Below, piece after piece: positions 10,322 to 19,200 of a DNA stretch of 64,000 nt. The DNA lies in the NCBI RefSeq assembly GCF_001183965.1, contig NZ_LFZV01000001.1, positions 649,287 through 713,286 on the forward strand, written 5' to 3'. The notes below the pieces were generated by a model. That model was given only the letters and a program-made list of their open reading frames with translations. It had not been told where the DNA came from and made no database searches. Within the stretch, counting starts at the first letter, position 1; each line of letters opens with the position of its first letter. The DNA comes from Bacillus sp. FJAT-27916. GTDB lineage: Bacteria; Bacillota; Bacilli; Bacillales; Pradoshiaceae. Made by a program: the position numbers and the translations under genes.

Positions 10322-10342
10322 ATACTATGCATGATACAGTAT
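10322..10342. promoter_or_regulatory. Candidate PadR operator
   Basis: Inverted arms ATACT (10322-10326) and AGTAT (10338-10342) with an 11-base centre lie 20 bases before the padR start. The word ATGATAC also occurs twice nearby (10315 and 10331). PadR sites usually carry an ATGT-N8-ACAT-like dyad; this is a looser version. Confidence 0.45.
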
Positions 10343-10410
10343 TATGTTTCTTAAAGTATAACTGTTGTGATAGTGATTTGTATACAATTTTCAGATAAAT
10401 AATGATATAA

Positions 10411-10456
10411 AAAATACCTTCGCAAAAAGCTCATTCGATGAACCTTTGCGAAGGTA
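10411..10456 (-). terminator. Terminator of the NhaC-family gene
   Basis: The stem pairs ATACCTTCGCAAA with TTTGCGAAGGTAT. On the minus strand the hairpin is followed by a T run (complement of AAAAAA). Confidence 0.88.
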
Positions 10457-10458
10457 TC

Positions 10459-11952
10459 TTAAACGGTTTGTTTTGCTTCTTTTCTTCGATAGATGACGGT
10501 AATGCCAGTCAGCATAAGAAGGATAAATAAATAGGAAATCCATGAAATTCCTGTTAGGCCATAGAAGAGGAAAGCTCCAGCCGTAATCGAAGCAGCTGTG
10601 AGCGCATAAGGAATTTGCGTCAGTACATGGTTCATATGGTTGCACCCGGCTGCTGATGCGGCAACAGTCGTCGTATCAGAAATAGGCGAGCAATGATCTC
10701 CAAAGAGTGACCCGGAGAGAACGGCAGCAAATAATGGGATGATATCCACTCCTGTGACAAGGCCAATCTGAGCGGAAATTGGAAGCATGATTGCAAATGT
10801 TCCCCAGCTTGTTCCAGTGGAGAATGCCATGATTCCTGTCAGGATAAATAAGAGAAACGGCAGCCATGAGCTGGACAGGCTTGTTTGCTCAATAATGCCG
10901 CCTAAGTATTCCCCGGTCTTCAATAACCCGGTTAATTCGGACTGCATCCAGGCAAACAAGAGAATCCAGACCGCAGGCAAGGTTGTCTTCATCCCATTGA
11001 TGAGAGCCTGGGGAACAAATTTCACCTGTTTTGTACGGATTGTGAAAACAAAGGTTACAAGGCAGGCTGTCAAAGCGCCCATAAGCAGGGAATAGCTGAC
11101 CTCCCCATTCGCAAACCAATCAATGAGGCTTTTCGTGTCACTATTTCGATAGCCAGTCCATATTAATAAACTAATAGAGCTGATCATTAATACAAGGATA
11201 GGGATGAACAATGACCAAATAGACCCTTTGCGATGTGAATCATTTGAATCGTATGGTTTTACATGTAGTTCAGCCTTCCGCATTTTCCAGAAACGGAGAT
11301 CGAAATAAGCGACAAGGAAGACAAGCGCGATAGTGGTTAATGCATAGAAATTCAGGAATCCTACCTCAACAAATGTCACAATTGGATTTTCATCCATATC
11401 ATGCATGACAAAGATGGCTGCAAATATGGATGTAATATACGCTCCCCAGCTTGAGATGGGTGTTAAAACACAGAGGGGGTCTGAGGTGGAATGAATCATA
11501 TAGGCCAGTTTTTCACGCGATATGCCGAAACGGTCAAATAATGGCCGAGAAACTTGTCCGTTCGTAAACATATTGAATACGTCATCCGGAAACATGGTCA
11601 TTCCGAAAAGAGCCGTTCCCATTGTTACCTGTCTTTTGGAATGAAGCTTTTTGGAAGCGAACTCCCCGAATGCCCTTCCTCCGCCTAATAGATGAATCAT
11701 GCCGGTCATGACTCCGAGCAAAAGAAGAAATCCAAGAACATTCAGATTTCCGGTTGCGACTTCGCCATCCTCGTAGAAAAGATGGAGAATCGTTTTTCCA
11801 ATCCGCTTGATTGTATCGCCGAAGTGAAAGTTTTCGAAGATAAGGGATGAAAGAATAATTCCAACGCCGAGTGAAGGAATGACCCTCCTTGTCAAAAGGA
11901 CAAGCATAATGATGACAAGAGGTGGTATTAGTACTATAGCTGTTCCATTCAT
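10459..11952 (-). CDS. NhaC-family Na+/H+ antiporter
   Basis: The 497-residue membrane protein has about twelve hydrophobic segments. Family marks are FPDDVFNMFTNGQVSRPLFDRFGISREKLAYMIHSTSDPLCVLTPISSWGAY in part and the C-terminal FGDHCSPISDTTTVAASAAGCNHMNHV. These match NhaC/TetB-like exchangers that expel sodium in return for protons at the cell membrane. Substrate specificity is inferred from family; some relatives move organic acids. It is a single gene with its own terminator. The 200 bases upstream are AT-rich with no obvious operator. Confidence 0.9.
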   Translation of the reverse strand: MNGTAIVLIPPLVIIMLVLLTRRVIPSLGVGIILSSLIFENFHFGDTIKRIGKTILHLFYEDGEVATGNLNVLGFLLLLGVMTGMIHLLGGGRAFGEFASKKLHSKRQVTMGTALFGMTMFPDDVFNMFTNGQVSRPLFDRFGISREKLAYMIHSTSDPLCVLTPISSWGAYITSIFAAIFVMHDMDENPIVTFVEVGFLNFYALTTIALVFLVAYFDLRFWKMRKAELHVKPYDSNDSHRKGSIWSLFIPILVLMISSISLLIWTGYRNSDTKSLIDWFANGEVSYSLLMGALTACLVTFVFTIRTKQVKFVPQALINGMKTTLPAVWILLFAWMQSELTGLLKTGEYLGGIIEQTSLSSSWLPFLLFILTGIMAFSTGTSWGTFAIMLPISAQIGLVTGVDIIPLFAAVLSGSLFGDHCSPISDTTTVAASAAGCNHMNHVLTQIPYALTAASITAGAFLFYGLTGISWISYLFILLMLTGITVIYRRKEAKQTV

Positions 11953-12166
11953 ATGTCTACCTCCTTACAAAATTAATATTATATCAACATAATTTAACGT
12001 AAATAAAGAGAGTTTCATATTAATAAAATATTAAATTTATTTATATACAGGGAATTATTCACATTTCGACGTTTTTATTTTAAATTTACACCTCATGCGT
12101 GCTATAATGCACATTAATATAAATGAGCGCACATAAATATTCGGTTTTTTGAAGGAGGAGAGAGAA

Positions 12167-12700
12167 ATGAGGGATGTCACTTTACTAGATATTTTTGAAC
12201 ATCGAATTGCACAAAAGTACTTGAATCGTTCTGGATTAGCTCATGCGATTGCGGTAGCTTATCATGCTTTTAACCTGGCGAAGGAGCAGGGGGAGGATGT
12301 TGATGCGGCCGCTAAGGCGGGCTTACTTCACGATATGGGGCATTTCACCTGGTACCGGAACGGGAAGTGGGATTATGACCTCTATCGCAAAAACGATATT
12401 CATGCGATAAAAGGGGCTGAGAGGGCGCATAAATTATTAATCAGACTTGGAGAGAATCCAGTGAAGGCGAAGACTGTATCGCTAGCGATCCTATTCCATA
12501 CGGACTCTTTTCTTCCCACAAATGATATCGTACGCACCCCCCTTCAGCAAATTGTTAAATGGGCTGATGAGATGGATGAGGAAGAAGGCGGATTGCACCA
12601 CTACCGCAAAGTTGACTATGAAAAGGCAAGAAAAAGCATCATTAAGCTTGATAAGATGATTGATGCAGCTCAAGGATTTGAGAATAAGAAATCGGTATAA
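12167..12700 (+). CDS. HD-domain phosphohydrolase-like protein
   Basis: HD proteins are metal-dependent phosphohydrolases. This one of 177 residues shows a first His in SGLAHAIAVAYHAF, then LLHDMGHFTW with the HD pair, a later His in ILFHTDSF and the Asp in VKWADEMDEEEGG. The set is consistent with an active site. The substrate is unknown. The open frame begins at TTG 12149, but GAAGGAGGAG is immediately before ATG 12167, which is the better start. Confidence 0.85.
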   Translation: MRDVTLLDIFEHRIAQKYLNRSGLAHAIAVAYHAFNLAKEQGEDVDAAAKAGLLHDMGHFTWYRNGKWDYDLYRKNDIHAIKGAERAHKLLIRLGENPVKAKTVSLAILFHTDSFLPTNDIVRTPLQQIVKWADEMDEEEGGLHHYRKVDYEKARKSIIKLDKMIDAAQGFENKKSV

Positions 12701-12706
12701 TGAATG

Positions 12707-12743
12707 AGGAGAGAACCGTGTCATGGGGTTCTCTCTTTTTTTG
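12707..12743 (+). terminator. Terminator of the HD gene
   Basis: The stem pairs GAGAGAACC with GGTTCTCTC, followed by TTTTTTTG. Confidence 0.9.
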
Positions 12744-12881
12744 TGTTTAATAGGATAATATTTCACAAAATAGTCCTTTTTTACTGTATTGGAATATAGT
12801 TATAATTAAATGGGGGTTAGAGGGATAAGGTTAACCAAATAGTGGTAAAGAGGAACGATACTAGATTTGGGAGGAAGAAGC

Positions 12882-13700
12882 ATGGCATATAAGAGTCCGC
12901 AGGATATTGCTGCATATGCGGTTGAAGCCGGTGTAAAGAAAACGAGCTTGAATTTAAAAAGCATGCTGCTATTAGGATTTTTAGGCGGAGCATACATATC
13001 AGCGGGGTATTTATTATCTGTCCGTGTGACGGCAAGTTTACCGTCGGATTGGGGGACCTTTGGTTCGTTTTTAGGAGCGGCTGTTTTCCCTTTGGGGCTT
13101 ATCTTAATCTTGATTGCTGGCGGTGAGCTATTGACCGGCAATATGATGGCGGTGCCAATGGCCTGCCTCACAGGAAGGGTACGCTGGTCAAGGCTTGTTC
13201 ATAACTGGTTTTGGATAACGCTCAGTAACTTTGCCGGAGCCCTTTTCGTTGCTTATTTCTTCGGGCATTTGGCGGAATTAACATCAAGCGGAGCATTCCT
13301 TGAAAAGGTTGTTGATACGGCTGGCCATAAGCTTGAGGCCGATTTCTGGCCGGCATTAATCTCGGCTGTTGGATGTAACTGGCTTGTCGGGCTTGCTGTC
13401 TGGCTATCCTATGGGGCTGAAGATATTGGAGGGAAGATTGCTGCTATTTGGTTCCCTATCATGGCTTTTGTCGCTATCGGTTTTCAGCACGTTGTCGCAA
13501 ATATGTTCATCATACCAGCTGCAATCTTTGAAGGATATTTTTCTTGGGGTGAGTATTTCGGCAACTTTATCCCAGTATTCCTTGGCAATGCCATAGGGGG
13601 AGCAGTCCTAGTAGCGGCTGTTTACTGGCAATCCTACGAAGGGCATTTGCCATCCGGTACAGATCTCAGGAAAGAGGAGTCGAAGGAGATAGAAGAGTAA
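12882..13700 (+). CDS. Formate/nitrite transporter family channel
   Basis: FNT channels are pentameric pores for formate, nitrite or related anions. The 272-residue protein has six hydrophobic segments, the LGGAYISAGYLL first re-entrant segment, GGELLTGNMMAVPMA, NWFWITLSNFAGA, and the family's GCNWLVGLAVWLSYGAEDIGGK with IWFPIMAFVAIGFQHVVANMFIIP. Bacillus YwcJ is similar. GGGAGGAAGAAGC precedes ATG 12882, so the upstream TTG is not used. It is a single gene followed by a probable terminator. Confidence 0.92.
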   Translation: MAYKSPQDIAAYAVEAGVKKTSLNLKSMLLLGFLGGAYISAGYLLSVRVTASLPSDWGTFGSFLGAAVFPLGLILILIAGGELLTGNMMAVPMACLTGRVRWSRLVHNWFWITLSNFAGALFVAYFFGHLAELTSSGAFLEKVVDTAGHKLEADFWPALISAVGCNWLVGLAVWLSYGAEDIGGKIAAIWFPIMAFVAIGFQHVVANMFIIPAAIFEGYFSWGEYFGNFIPVFLGNAIGGAVLVAAVYWQSYEGHLPSGTDLRKEESKEIEE

Positions 13701-13704
13701 ATGA

Positions 13705-13740
13705 TGGGGGATGCGCTTCATGCAGCATCCTCCCTTTAAT
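13705..13740 (+). terminator. Probable terminator of the FNT gene
   Basis: GGGGGATGC pairs with GCATCCTCCC with a small bulge, followed by TTT. Confidence 0.6.
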
Positions 13741-13826
13741 ATCCAGCATATAGGTTTACGAATATTTAGGCCAAGGAGTACGATAGGGAAATAAGGAAAA
13801 ATCATACATAAAAGGAGCATTGAGGG

Positions 13827-14612
13827 ATGAATCAGAAACAATCCTCTATTCCAAGCCCGTATAAGAGCTTGCGGAAGTTATTTGAAGAGAATATTCATGT
13901 CAACCATATTTCTGAGGAATTGGTCAGCTTTGAAGCAGGCAGCAAGATGGATGATATTCTGAATTATATGGAGCAGACCGGCTTTGATGTCGTTGGTATA
14001 AAGGATAATGGCAGGGTAATTGGCTATTTAGAGAGAGGGAGCAGCGCGATGATTCGTTTTCAGCCCTCTGATCTTGTTTCGGAATCTACACCATTAATTC
14101 ATCTGCTCTATTTATTTGAGCATATTGACCGAATCTTTATTCTTGAGAGAAATGAGGTTACTAGGCTTGTTACGTTGGCAGACCTGCAGAAGCCGCCGGT
14201 TCGGATGCTTTTATTTGGTATCATTTCTTTAATGGAGATGCATCTTCTCTATGTTGTCAAACAAGTTTATAGGGATCTGTCCTGGAAGGAGAAAGTGAGT
14301 ACGGAGCGGCTGAGAAGCGCTGAGCATTTATATGAAATGAGAAAGGAACGAAATGAAGAGATAACGCTTCTTGACTGTCTGCAGCTCAGTGACAAGAAAA
14401 CCTTAATTGTGAAGAAAAAGGAGCTGCTTTTAAATCTCGGTTTTACATCACGGGCAGCTGCAGAGCGTTTTTTCAATAAGCTTGAGCTGCTTCGAAATAA
14501 TCTTGCCCATTCACAGGAGCTGACAGGCGGGAGTTCCTTCAGAGAAATCATTCAGACCGTAAAGGAATGTGAAAGGGTTCTAGCGGCATGTGAGCAAATG
14601 CATTCAGAATGA
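13827..14612 (+). CDS. CBS-domain protein with a possible HEPN C-terminal domain
   Basis: The first 120 residues resemble a CBS pair (FEAGSKMDDILNYMEQTGFDVVGIKDNGRVIGYLER, then DRIFILERNEVTRLVTLADLQKPP). Such pairs usually bind adenosine nucleotides. The C-terminal half is all helical and ends with FFNKLELLRNNLAHSQELTG, where R223 and H228 form the RxxxxH motif of HEPN ribonucleases. A ligand-sensing CBS module tied to a possible RNase is inference; the motif alone is not proof. ATG 13827 follows AAAGGAGCATTGAGGG. It is a single gene. Confidence 0.65.
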   Translation: MNQKQSSIPSPYKSLRKLFEENIHVNHISEELVSFEAGSKMDDILNYMEQTGFDVVGIKDNGRVIGYLERGSSAMIRFQPSDLVSESTPLIHLLYLFEHIDRIFILERNEVTRLVTLADLQKPPVRMLLFGIISLMEMHLLYVVKQVYRDLSWKEKVSTERLRSAEHLYEMRKERNEEITLLDCLQLSDKKTLIVKKKELLLNLGFTSRAAAERFFNKLELLRNNLAHSQELTGGSSFREIIQTVKECERVLAACEQMHSE

Positions 14613-14661
14613 GAATCATCTGGATGCTTTTTTATGATCGACGGGAAAATTTAAATTGTAG

Positions 14662-14703
14662 TTGACAGATAGGAATAATATATTTTATACTCTGATTAAT
14701 CAG
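14662..14703 (+). promoter_or_regulatory. Strong promoter followed by a perfect 12-bp palindrome
   Basis: TTGACA at 14662-14667 and TATACT at 14686-14691 have an 18-base spacer. The perfect palindrome CTGATTAATCAG (14692-14703) lies on the expected transcription start, which is a typical operator position. Confidence 0.65.
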
Positions 14704-14734
14704 AAAATTGAATGACTGGCCGATCGGACCACCG

Positions 14735-14776
14735 AAGGCATAACCCTTTATTTGTAGAGGGGTTATGCCTTTTACA
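14735..14776 (+). terminator. Terminator-like hairpin in the yezD leader
   Basis: AAGGCATAACCC pairs with GGGTTATGCCTT and is followed by TTAC. It lies only about 45 bases downstream of the start point predicted for the upstream promoter and 116 bases before the yezD start. It would end a short RNA of about 75-80 bases, or act as an attenuator. Confidence 0.65.
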
Positions 14777-14891
14777 TTTTTATCGAAGGGAGAGCGGCTA
14801 TTGCAATTCATTATCAGCGATAAGACTGACGTCGGTTGGTCAGAATGAAATAATGACGTTGAATTGAAAGAATTAGAAAGGAGCGGGGGCA

Positions 14892-15047
14892 ATGTCTCGT
14901 AAAGAACAGGCCAATAAAGCAGCCATTGAGCAGATTATTCGTTTCCTCATAGAGATAGATTACGGAAAGGTTGAAATAAAAATCCATGATTCACAAATTA
15001 CCCAAATCGAAAAGGGAGAAAAATACCGGTTAGCCGTCAAGAAATAG
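14892..15047 (+). CDS. yezD: YezD family small protein (DUF2292)
   Basis: The 51-residue protein (AAIEQIIRFLIEIDYGKVEI, then IHDSQITQIEKGEKYRL) matches the DUF2292/YezD family of small proteins often seen near sulfur metabolism genes. Its function is unknown. GAAAGGAGCGGGGG precedes ATG 14892. No sulfur genes or S-box are visible here. Confidence 0.8.
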   Translation: MSRKEQANKAAIEQIIRFLIEIDYGKVEIKIHDSQITQIEKGEKYRLAVKK

Positions 15048-15112
15048 GAGGAGCCGCTTCAGTAAAACTTTCCCCATAGATATGGTAGGATAGTTTAGAG
15101 GAGGCTGCATGC

Positions 15113-15292
15113 ATGAATACGATTCCTATGATCATTGCCATTATGACCGGGATCTTTTATGGGTCCATCCAATCAATCAAAATGAGTAAACAAGAAGAGG
15201 AAGAGTCAGCTAAACAAGCAGCAGGCATGTACATAAAGAGCATTGTACTCTGTTTGGTTGTCTATCTGGTTGTAAGTGTTGTAATGGGATAA
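15113..15292 (+). CDS. Small membrane protein, 59 aa
   Basis: The gene encodes two hydrophobic helices (TIPMIIAIMTGIFYGSI and SIVLCLVVYLVVSVVM) joined by a charged Glu/Lys linker. AGAGGAGGCTGC precedes ATG 15113, a strong ribosome site. I do not recognise the family. It lies 65 bases after yezD and may be co-transcribed. Confidence 0.7.
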   Translation: MNTIPMIIAIMTGIFYGSIQSIKMSKQEEEESAKQAAGMYIKSIVLCLVVYLVVSVVMG

Positions 15293-15311
15293 AGGGGCAA
15301 ATGTCCAAAGG

Positions 15312-15344
15312 AAGAGGCTGTCGCATAATGGGACGGCTTTTTTG
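15312..15344 (+). terminator. Terminator after the small membrane protein gene
   Basis: GCTGTC pairs with GACGGC (one G-U pair), followed by TTTTTT. Confidence 0.65.
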
Positions 15345-15349
15345 CTGCA

Positions 15350-15392
15350 AAAAATAAACACAGTCTCTGCATCATTCAGACTGTGTTTCATT
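15350..15392 (-). terminator. Terminator of the gene at 15409
   Basis: AAACACAGTCT pairs with AGACTGTGTTT. On the minus strand it is followed by T-rich sequence. Confidence 0.8.
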
Positions 15393-15408
15393 TATTAAAT
15401 AAAGTTTA

Positions 15409-15600
15409 TTAGCCTTTCTTCGGTTCAACGACGAGTACGATGATTGTCAAAATTGTCATGACAGACACTTCGAGCACAGCTTCAACCGGATCAAAGGCAA
15501 TCTTCCCTGTTTGCTCAGCAGCATAAACATGTGACAGATTTTGATAAAAGACAAAAAACATGGCACATAGAAACAGTGCTTTAATTAGTAAGTATTTCAT
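15409..15600 (-). CDS. Small exported or membrane protein, 63 aa
   Basis: The N-terminus KYLLIKALFLCAMFFVFYQ with AxA-like HVYAAEQ is a signal peptide or first membrane helix. A second hydrophobic helix (VSVMTILTIIVLVV) is near the C-terminus, which ends EPKKG. The start at ATG 15600 is chosen because AGAGGGG lies nine bases before it; the ATG at 15609 overlaps that site. I do not recognise the family. Confidence 0.6.
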   Translation of the reverse strand: MKYLLIKALFLCAMFFVFYQNLSHVYAAEQTGKIAFDPVEAVLEVSVMTILTIIVLVVEPKKG

Positions 15601-16161
15601 ACAAATCATCCCCTCTTAGGTGCATCACTAACTTGAAGACCATACAATCACCGCTGTACTTAGCGTGATTTCTTCACATCATTAAAAGCTAAATGAGCCA
15701 TCAGCAAGTAATGAAGGGCCTGGTGTCGGATTATCATGGACCAGTTTTAGGCGTTGGAGGATCCAGGTGAAAGGATTAATCCAAGCCGAGAAAAAAGAAA
15801 AAACCCTTGGTCCGCAAGAGTTTTTCTATATTGTCTAAGGAGCAGTCTCCTTCAAATCTCTTTGCTGCAAGCAGGGCCTTCAAATCCCTGGTCAAATTCA
15901 AATAGAATTATTTGATGAGTTTACGAGTCTATACATGAAGCTGTCTTTACAAACCATACCATAAAATATGTCAAAAATGAACTGGTAAATTGAACAATGC
16001 GTGAGTTTATTTGGCGTTTTGACCATATCGGAAAGAGGGGAGCAGAGCTAGGCGGGGCGAAGATGAAGGATATTGTAAAATGCGGCTATTCATCGAAATC
16101 CAAATATGCTGATAGGGACATCCTATCTATGGAATGTTCCTATCAGTTTCTATACCTATCT
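15601..16161. other. Intergenic stretch, no supported gene
   Basis: The only structure I see is a terminator-like hairpin at 15796-15826 (AAAACCCTTG against CAAGAGTTTT). Open frames here lack ribosome sites and family resemblance. Confidence 0.5.
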
Positions 16162-16872
16162 TCAATATTCAAAGCAGGAATTATCCTTCGACAGCGTTGT
16201 AATCACGCATTCAGTTTGGAAGAAGGAATTCATTAGCACTTTCATTTCTTCCATCGCCTGCTCAGCCCGCAGCGCCTGGTCTTCATTAATAGATTCAATG
16301 ACGAGGACAGCATCGGTCGTTTCCTCGGTGAGCATGGTTCTCTGTGCTTCACGCCAGTTTAAACAGCGGCAAATGGCCCCTTCATTATCGTAATAAATGA
16401 TTTCTTCAGGCAGTGCAGGGGCGTCTTGGTCAGCACCTAACGGAAGGAAGGATTCTCCCCCTTTAGCTTTGCCGAGATGCAAGTCGCCGCTGATGAGCTG
16501 CAAATCCTCGCCGCCGCATGGTACCGCATATTTGAGTGAAATGCTGTTGTATATGTCTACTAAAGGGTTAATGGGGGTGAAAGCCCTGTCTTGGTTGACC
16601 CTCTTGAGAAGAGCTTCAATTGAGGAGCGGGCTCCTTTTTTAGTTTTAAATTGGCTGAAGGCCTTTCGCCATTCATCAATAACAGTGTTTTTGCTGAATG
16701 TCTCATTGGTTAAATACTGCTTGGCTTCATTTGATGCATCCTTCAAGAGTTCAGCAAAGTAAGCCTGCTTTTCCTTAGAACATTGATTTTGAATGTTGGT
16801 GATGACCAATACATTTAGCTGCGCTCCCGGAAAGACATCCCAAAAAGCTTCGTCAATGATGATTTTCCCCAT
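16162..16872 (-). CDS. B3/4 domain protein (PheT editing-domain-like)
   Basis: The protein of 236 residues resembles free-standing B3/B4 domains related to the editing part of phenylalanyl-tRNA synthetase beta: RKAFSQFKTKKGARSSIEALLKRV, then NPLVDIYNSISLKYAVPCGGEDLQLISGDLHL in part, and EEIIYYDNEGAICRCLNWREAQRTMLTEET. Such proteins may edit mischarged tRNA, but their role is unproven. The open frame extends 47 residues upstream, yet TGGAGTTGTTCTGAA before ATG 16872 and the family start favour the shorter form. Confidence 0.8.
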   Translation of the reverse strand: MGKIIIDEAFWDVFPGAQLNVLVITNIQNQCSKEKQAYFAELLKDASNEAKQYLTNETFSKNTVIDEWRKAFSQFKTKKGARSSIEALLKRVNQDRAFTPINPLVDIYNSISLKYAVPCGGEDLQLISGDLHLGKAKGGESFLPLGADQDAPALPEEIIYYDNEGAICRCLNWREAQRTMLTEETTDAVLVIESINEDQALRAEQAMEEMKVLMNSFFQTECVITTLSKDNSCFEY

Positions 16873-17206
16873 TTCAGAACAACTCCATTTCTTCAGTAGA
16901 TTGTCAGTACTCTTATCCCGCATTAACGGACAGTATGACTCCCGCTGAAAAAAGCGTAGAAAACCGAGAAGCAGGCAGGAGATCAACTGTCCATAAAAGC
17001 CCGATTGGTTCAACTAACCTTCAGTGGAGAAAAGGCCCCCCTGAAGGAAGTTTCACTTTATTATATCTATCGGAAATTATATTGTAAATGCAACAAAATA
17101 TTTTGGCAGAATGCTCCTCCATTCCCTTTCCATTCGTCTTGGCATAAAGGAAAAGAAGGATACCTTCTAGAAGAATATTCAATAGACTGAAAAAGGAAGT
17201 GATTAT

Positions 17207-18286
17207 GTGTTTTACAATGAAATGACCGACCGGTTGAGAATTGAGTATCCCATTATACAAGCACCGATGGCAGGCGGGATCACGACAGCTGAGCTGGTAG
17301 CCGCTGTCTCTCGTGCTGGGGCACTTGGAATGATTGGAGCAGGCTATATGACACCGGAGCAAATGAGAAGCCAAATAGTGGAGGTCAAAGAGCGAACCAA
17401 AAAGCCGTTCGGTGTTAACCTATTTGTGCCGAATGAATTTGAGGCAAGTGAGGAGGAGATAATAAGGGCCAACTGTCTTTTGAATCCTTTACGAGAGGAG
17501 TTAAATCTCCCTGCTAAAGAGCTGGCTGTCGTTCCTGATTACGAGCAGCTAAAAAAAACATTTCATGAACAAATTAAGGTAATCATTGAAGAGAGCATCC
17601 CTATATGCACCTTTACATTTGGAATTCCATCATCTGAGATAATCGCGGAATTAAAACAAGCAAACACCCTCTTAATAGGAACCGCCACAACAGTCGAAGA
17701 GGCCGTTGTAAATGAGGAGAGAGGAATGGATATGGTCGTCGTTCAAGGGAGTGAGGCTGGCGGGCATCGCGGGAATTTCTTGCCTGGAGCAATAGAGGGG
17801 TCGATTGGCTCGATGTCCTTGATACCACAGGTAGTTGATCATGTAAGCATCCCGGTTATCGCTGCCGGCGGAATAATGGATGGGAGGGGATTGATGGCGG
17901 CTGTTTGCTTAGGAGCCAAGGGAGTGCAGCTGGGGACAGCCTTCTTAACCTGCGCGGAAAGTGGTGCTCAAGATGTCCATAAGGAGGCCGTCCTTCATGC
18001 GAACGAGAATGACACGACCTTAACCCGTTCCTTCTCAGGAAAATGGGCGAGGGGGATACATAATCGTTTCACCGAGGTTATGCAAAAGCATGAAGCTGGA
18101 CTCCCTGAATTTCCTGTCCAAAACACGCTGACCCAAGATATCAGAAAAGTCTCAAGCGCAAACGAGAATCCTGATTATCTCTCGTTATGGTCAGGACAAA
18201 GTCCGAGATTAGCCAGAAGTCTATCGGCAGAATCCTTAATCAAAGCCATTCTCTCTGAGGCGGAGGAAATCAAGAGAACCCAATGA
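17207..18286 (+). CDS. NAD(P)H-dependent flavin oxidoreductase, nitronate monooxygenase-like
   Basis: A TIM-barrel FMN enzyme of the 2-nitropropane dioxygenase family. Visible marks are YPIIQAPMAGGITTAELVAAVS, GAGYMTPEQMRSQI, PFGVNLFVP, the conserved VVQGSEAGGHRGNF containing the active-site His, and IAAGGIMDGRGLMAAVCLGAKGVQLGTAFL for phosphate binding. The reaction is likely oxidation of alkyl nitronates, but some relatives are quinone reductases. GTG 17207 follows AAGGAAG; ATG 17222 is an alternative. It is a single gene. Confidence 0.88.
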   Translation: MFYNEMTDRLRIEYPIIQAPMAGGITTAELVAAVSRAGALGMIGAGYMTPEQMRSQIVEVKERTKKPFGVNLFVPNEFEASEEEIIRANCLLNPLREELNLPAKELAVVPDYEQLKKTFHEQIKVIIEESIPICTFTFGIPSSEIIAELKQANTLLIGTATTVEEAVVNEERGMDMVVVQGSEAGGHRGNFLPGAIEGSIGSMSLIPQVVDHVSIPVIAAGGIMDGRGLMAAVCLGAKGVQLGTAFLTCAESGAQDVHKEAVLHANENDTTLTRSFSGKWARGIHNRFTEVMQKHEAGLPEFPVQNTLTQDIRKVSSANENPDYLSLWSGQSPRLARSLSAESLIKAILSEAEEIKRTQ

Positions 18287-18311
18287 AGAAAACGAGAAAA
18301 TAGGTGGAAAG

Positions 18312-18347
18312 AAGAGCTCCAAGCACTAAGTGGCTTGGGCTTTTTTA
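18312..18347 (+). terminator. Terminator of the flavin oxidoreductase gene
   Basis: AGCTCCAAGC pairs with GCTTGGGCT with one bulge, followed by TTTTTT. Confidence 0.8.
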
Positions 18348-18465
18348 GCATTTGAATAGGTTTCGTCCAGCTTATTTTACGTTATACTTCATTAATGTTT
18401 CTGAAGCCTTCACTAGCTTTCCGAAATGAAACGACTTTGCCGAAGTGGCTTAAATCATGTAAAGC

Positions 18466-18669
18466 TCATTCCTTTTGCAGATAGGGGAGCACCTTTTCCT
18501 TATTAACTATATATTTCTTCACCTTGTCCTTGGGTTTAACACCGTATGACATGTGCAAGGTGTCTGCATAGAATAGGAGGCTCTCATTCGTCATAAGCTT
18601 CAATGCTTGGTGAAGGACCGTCATTCCCCCAATACCAGAATCAAAAAAACCAATCTTTATGATATTCAC
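18466..18669 (-). pseudogene. N-terminal remnant of an Asp/Glu racemase (MurI-like)
   Basis: The 67 residues begin KIGFFDSGIGGMTVLHQAL, which is the N-terminal catalytic Asp/Ser motif of glutamate racemase, then LLFYADTLHMSYGVKPKDKV. The frame stops there, whereas the family is about 260-270 residues, so both catalytic Cys regions are missing. GTG 18669 still has an AGGAGAAGA site. It is probably a truncated, non-functional copy; the active murI is presumably elsewhere. Confidence 0.75.
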
Positions 18670-19134
18670 TCTTCTCCTAGATAAAGGGTTTTTAAATATA
18701 CTATTTTATTAAAGTAACTAAGACGACTTTTTCATTGCTGCAATTAACGGCATCTGATAAATAAGAATGTCCTGAATTAAATAGAATCAATATTATCTAT
18801 GATGCATAGCCTGATTCTATCTGCTTTCAAATGGTCTTTTTCTTACGAATATATTTATGCCAGAATATCTTTTTGGTGTTAAAATAGAGATAGGTGAATA
18901 TTATTAATATTCAAAACAGAGGAGAGCCCTTATGAACAGCAGGTAATATAACTAAATGATCCTAGACTTTTCTTCTTATGGCCGTATATAAAAGACGCTG
19001 CCCCATATGAAAGAGCGGCAAATTCAATATTCATGTAATGCCTATTAACATTGGGGGGATAATAGATGTATTTAAGAAATGCTCCAATAAAAGCATATTA
19101 GATATTCATCTTATCTTGTAAAGGAGGATGCCTT
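18670..19134. other. Intergenic stretch, no recognised gene
   Basis: I see no supported ORF, RNA or strong hairpin. Confidence 0.5.
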
Positions 19135-19200
19135 ATGGGTTTCTTATCAACAGTTCTCGCGGTAATAGTCGCCTTGGTTATCTTCGCAATATGCGGTTAA
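19135..19200 (+). CDS. Tiny membrane peptide, 21 aa, overlapping the next gene
   Basis: The frame encodes one hydrophobic helix (GFLSTVLAVIVALVIFAICG after Met). AAAGGAGGATGCCTT directly before ATG 19135 is the strongest ribosome site in the area. Its stop at 19198-19200 overlaps the ATG of the next gene at 19191, so the peptide may drive coupled translation as well as having its own role. I do not recognise the family. Confidence 0.55.
   Translation: MGFLSTVLAVIVALVIFAICG

Noticed and set aside
14662..14891. S-box, T-box or other known riboswitch before yezD
   Set aside because: None of the conserved core motifs is present; only a simple terminator hairpin is seen.
15685..15837. Minus-strand 47-codon frame (FSAWINPFTWILQRLKLVHD)
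   Set aside because: It has no start codon or ribosome site, so I did not call it.
15997..16393. Plus-strand ORFs overlapping the B3/4 gene
   Set aside because: They lack ribosome sites and overlap a well-supported gene.
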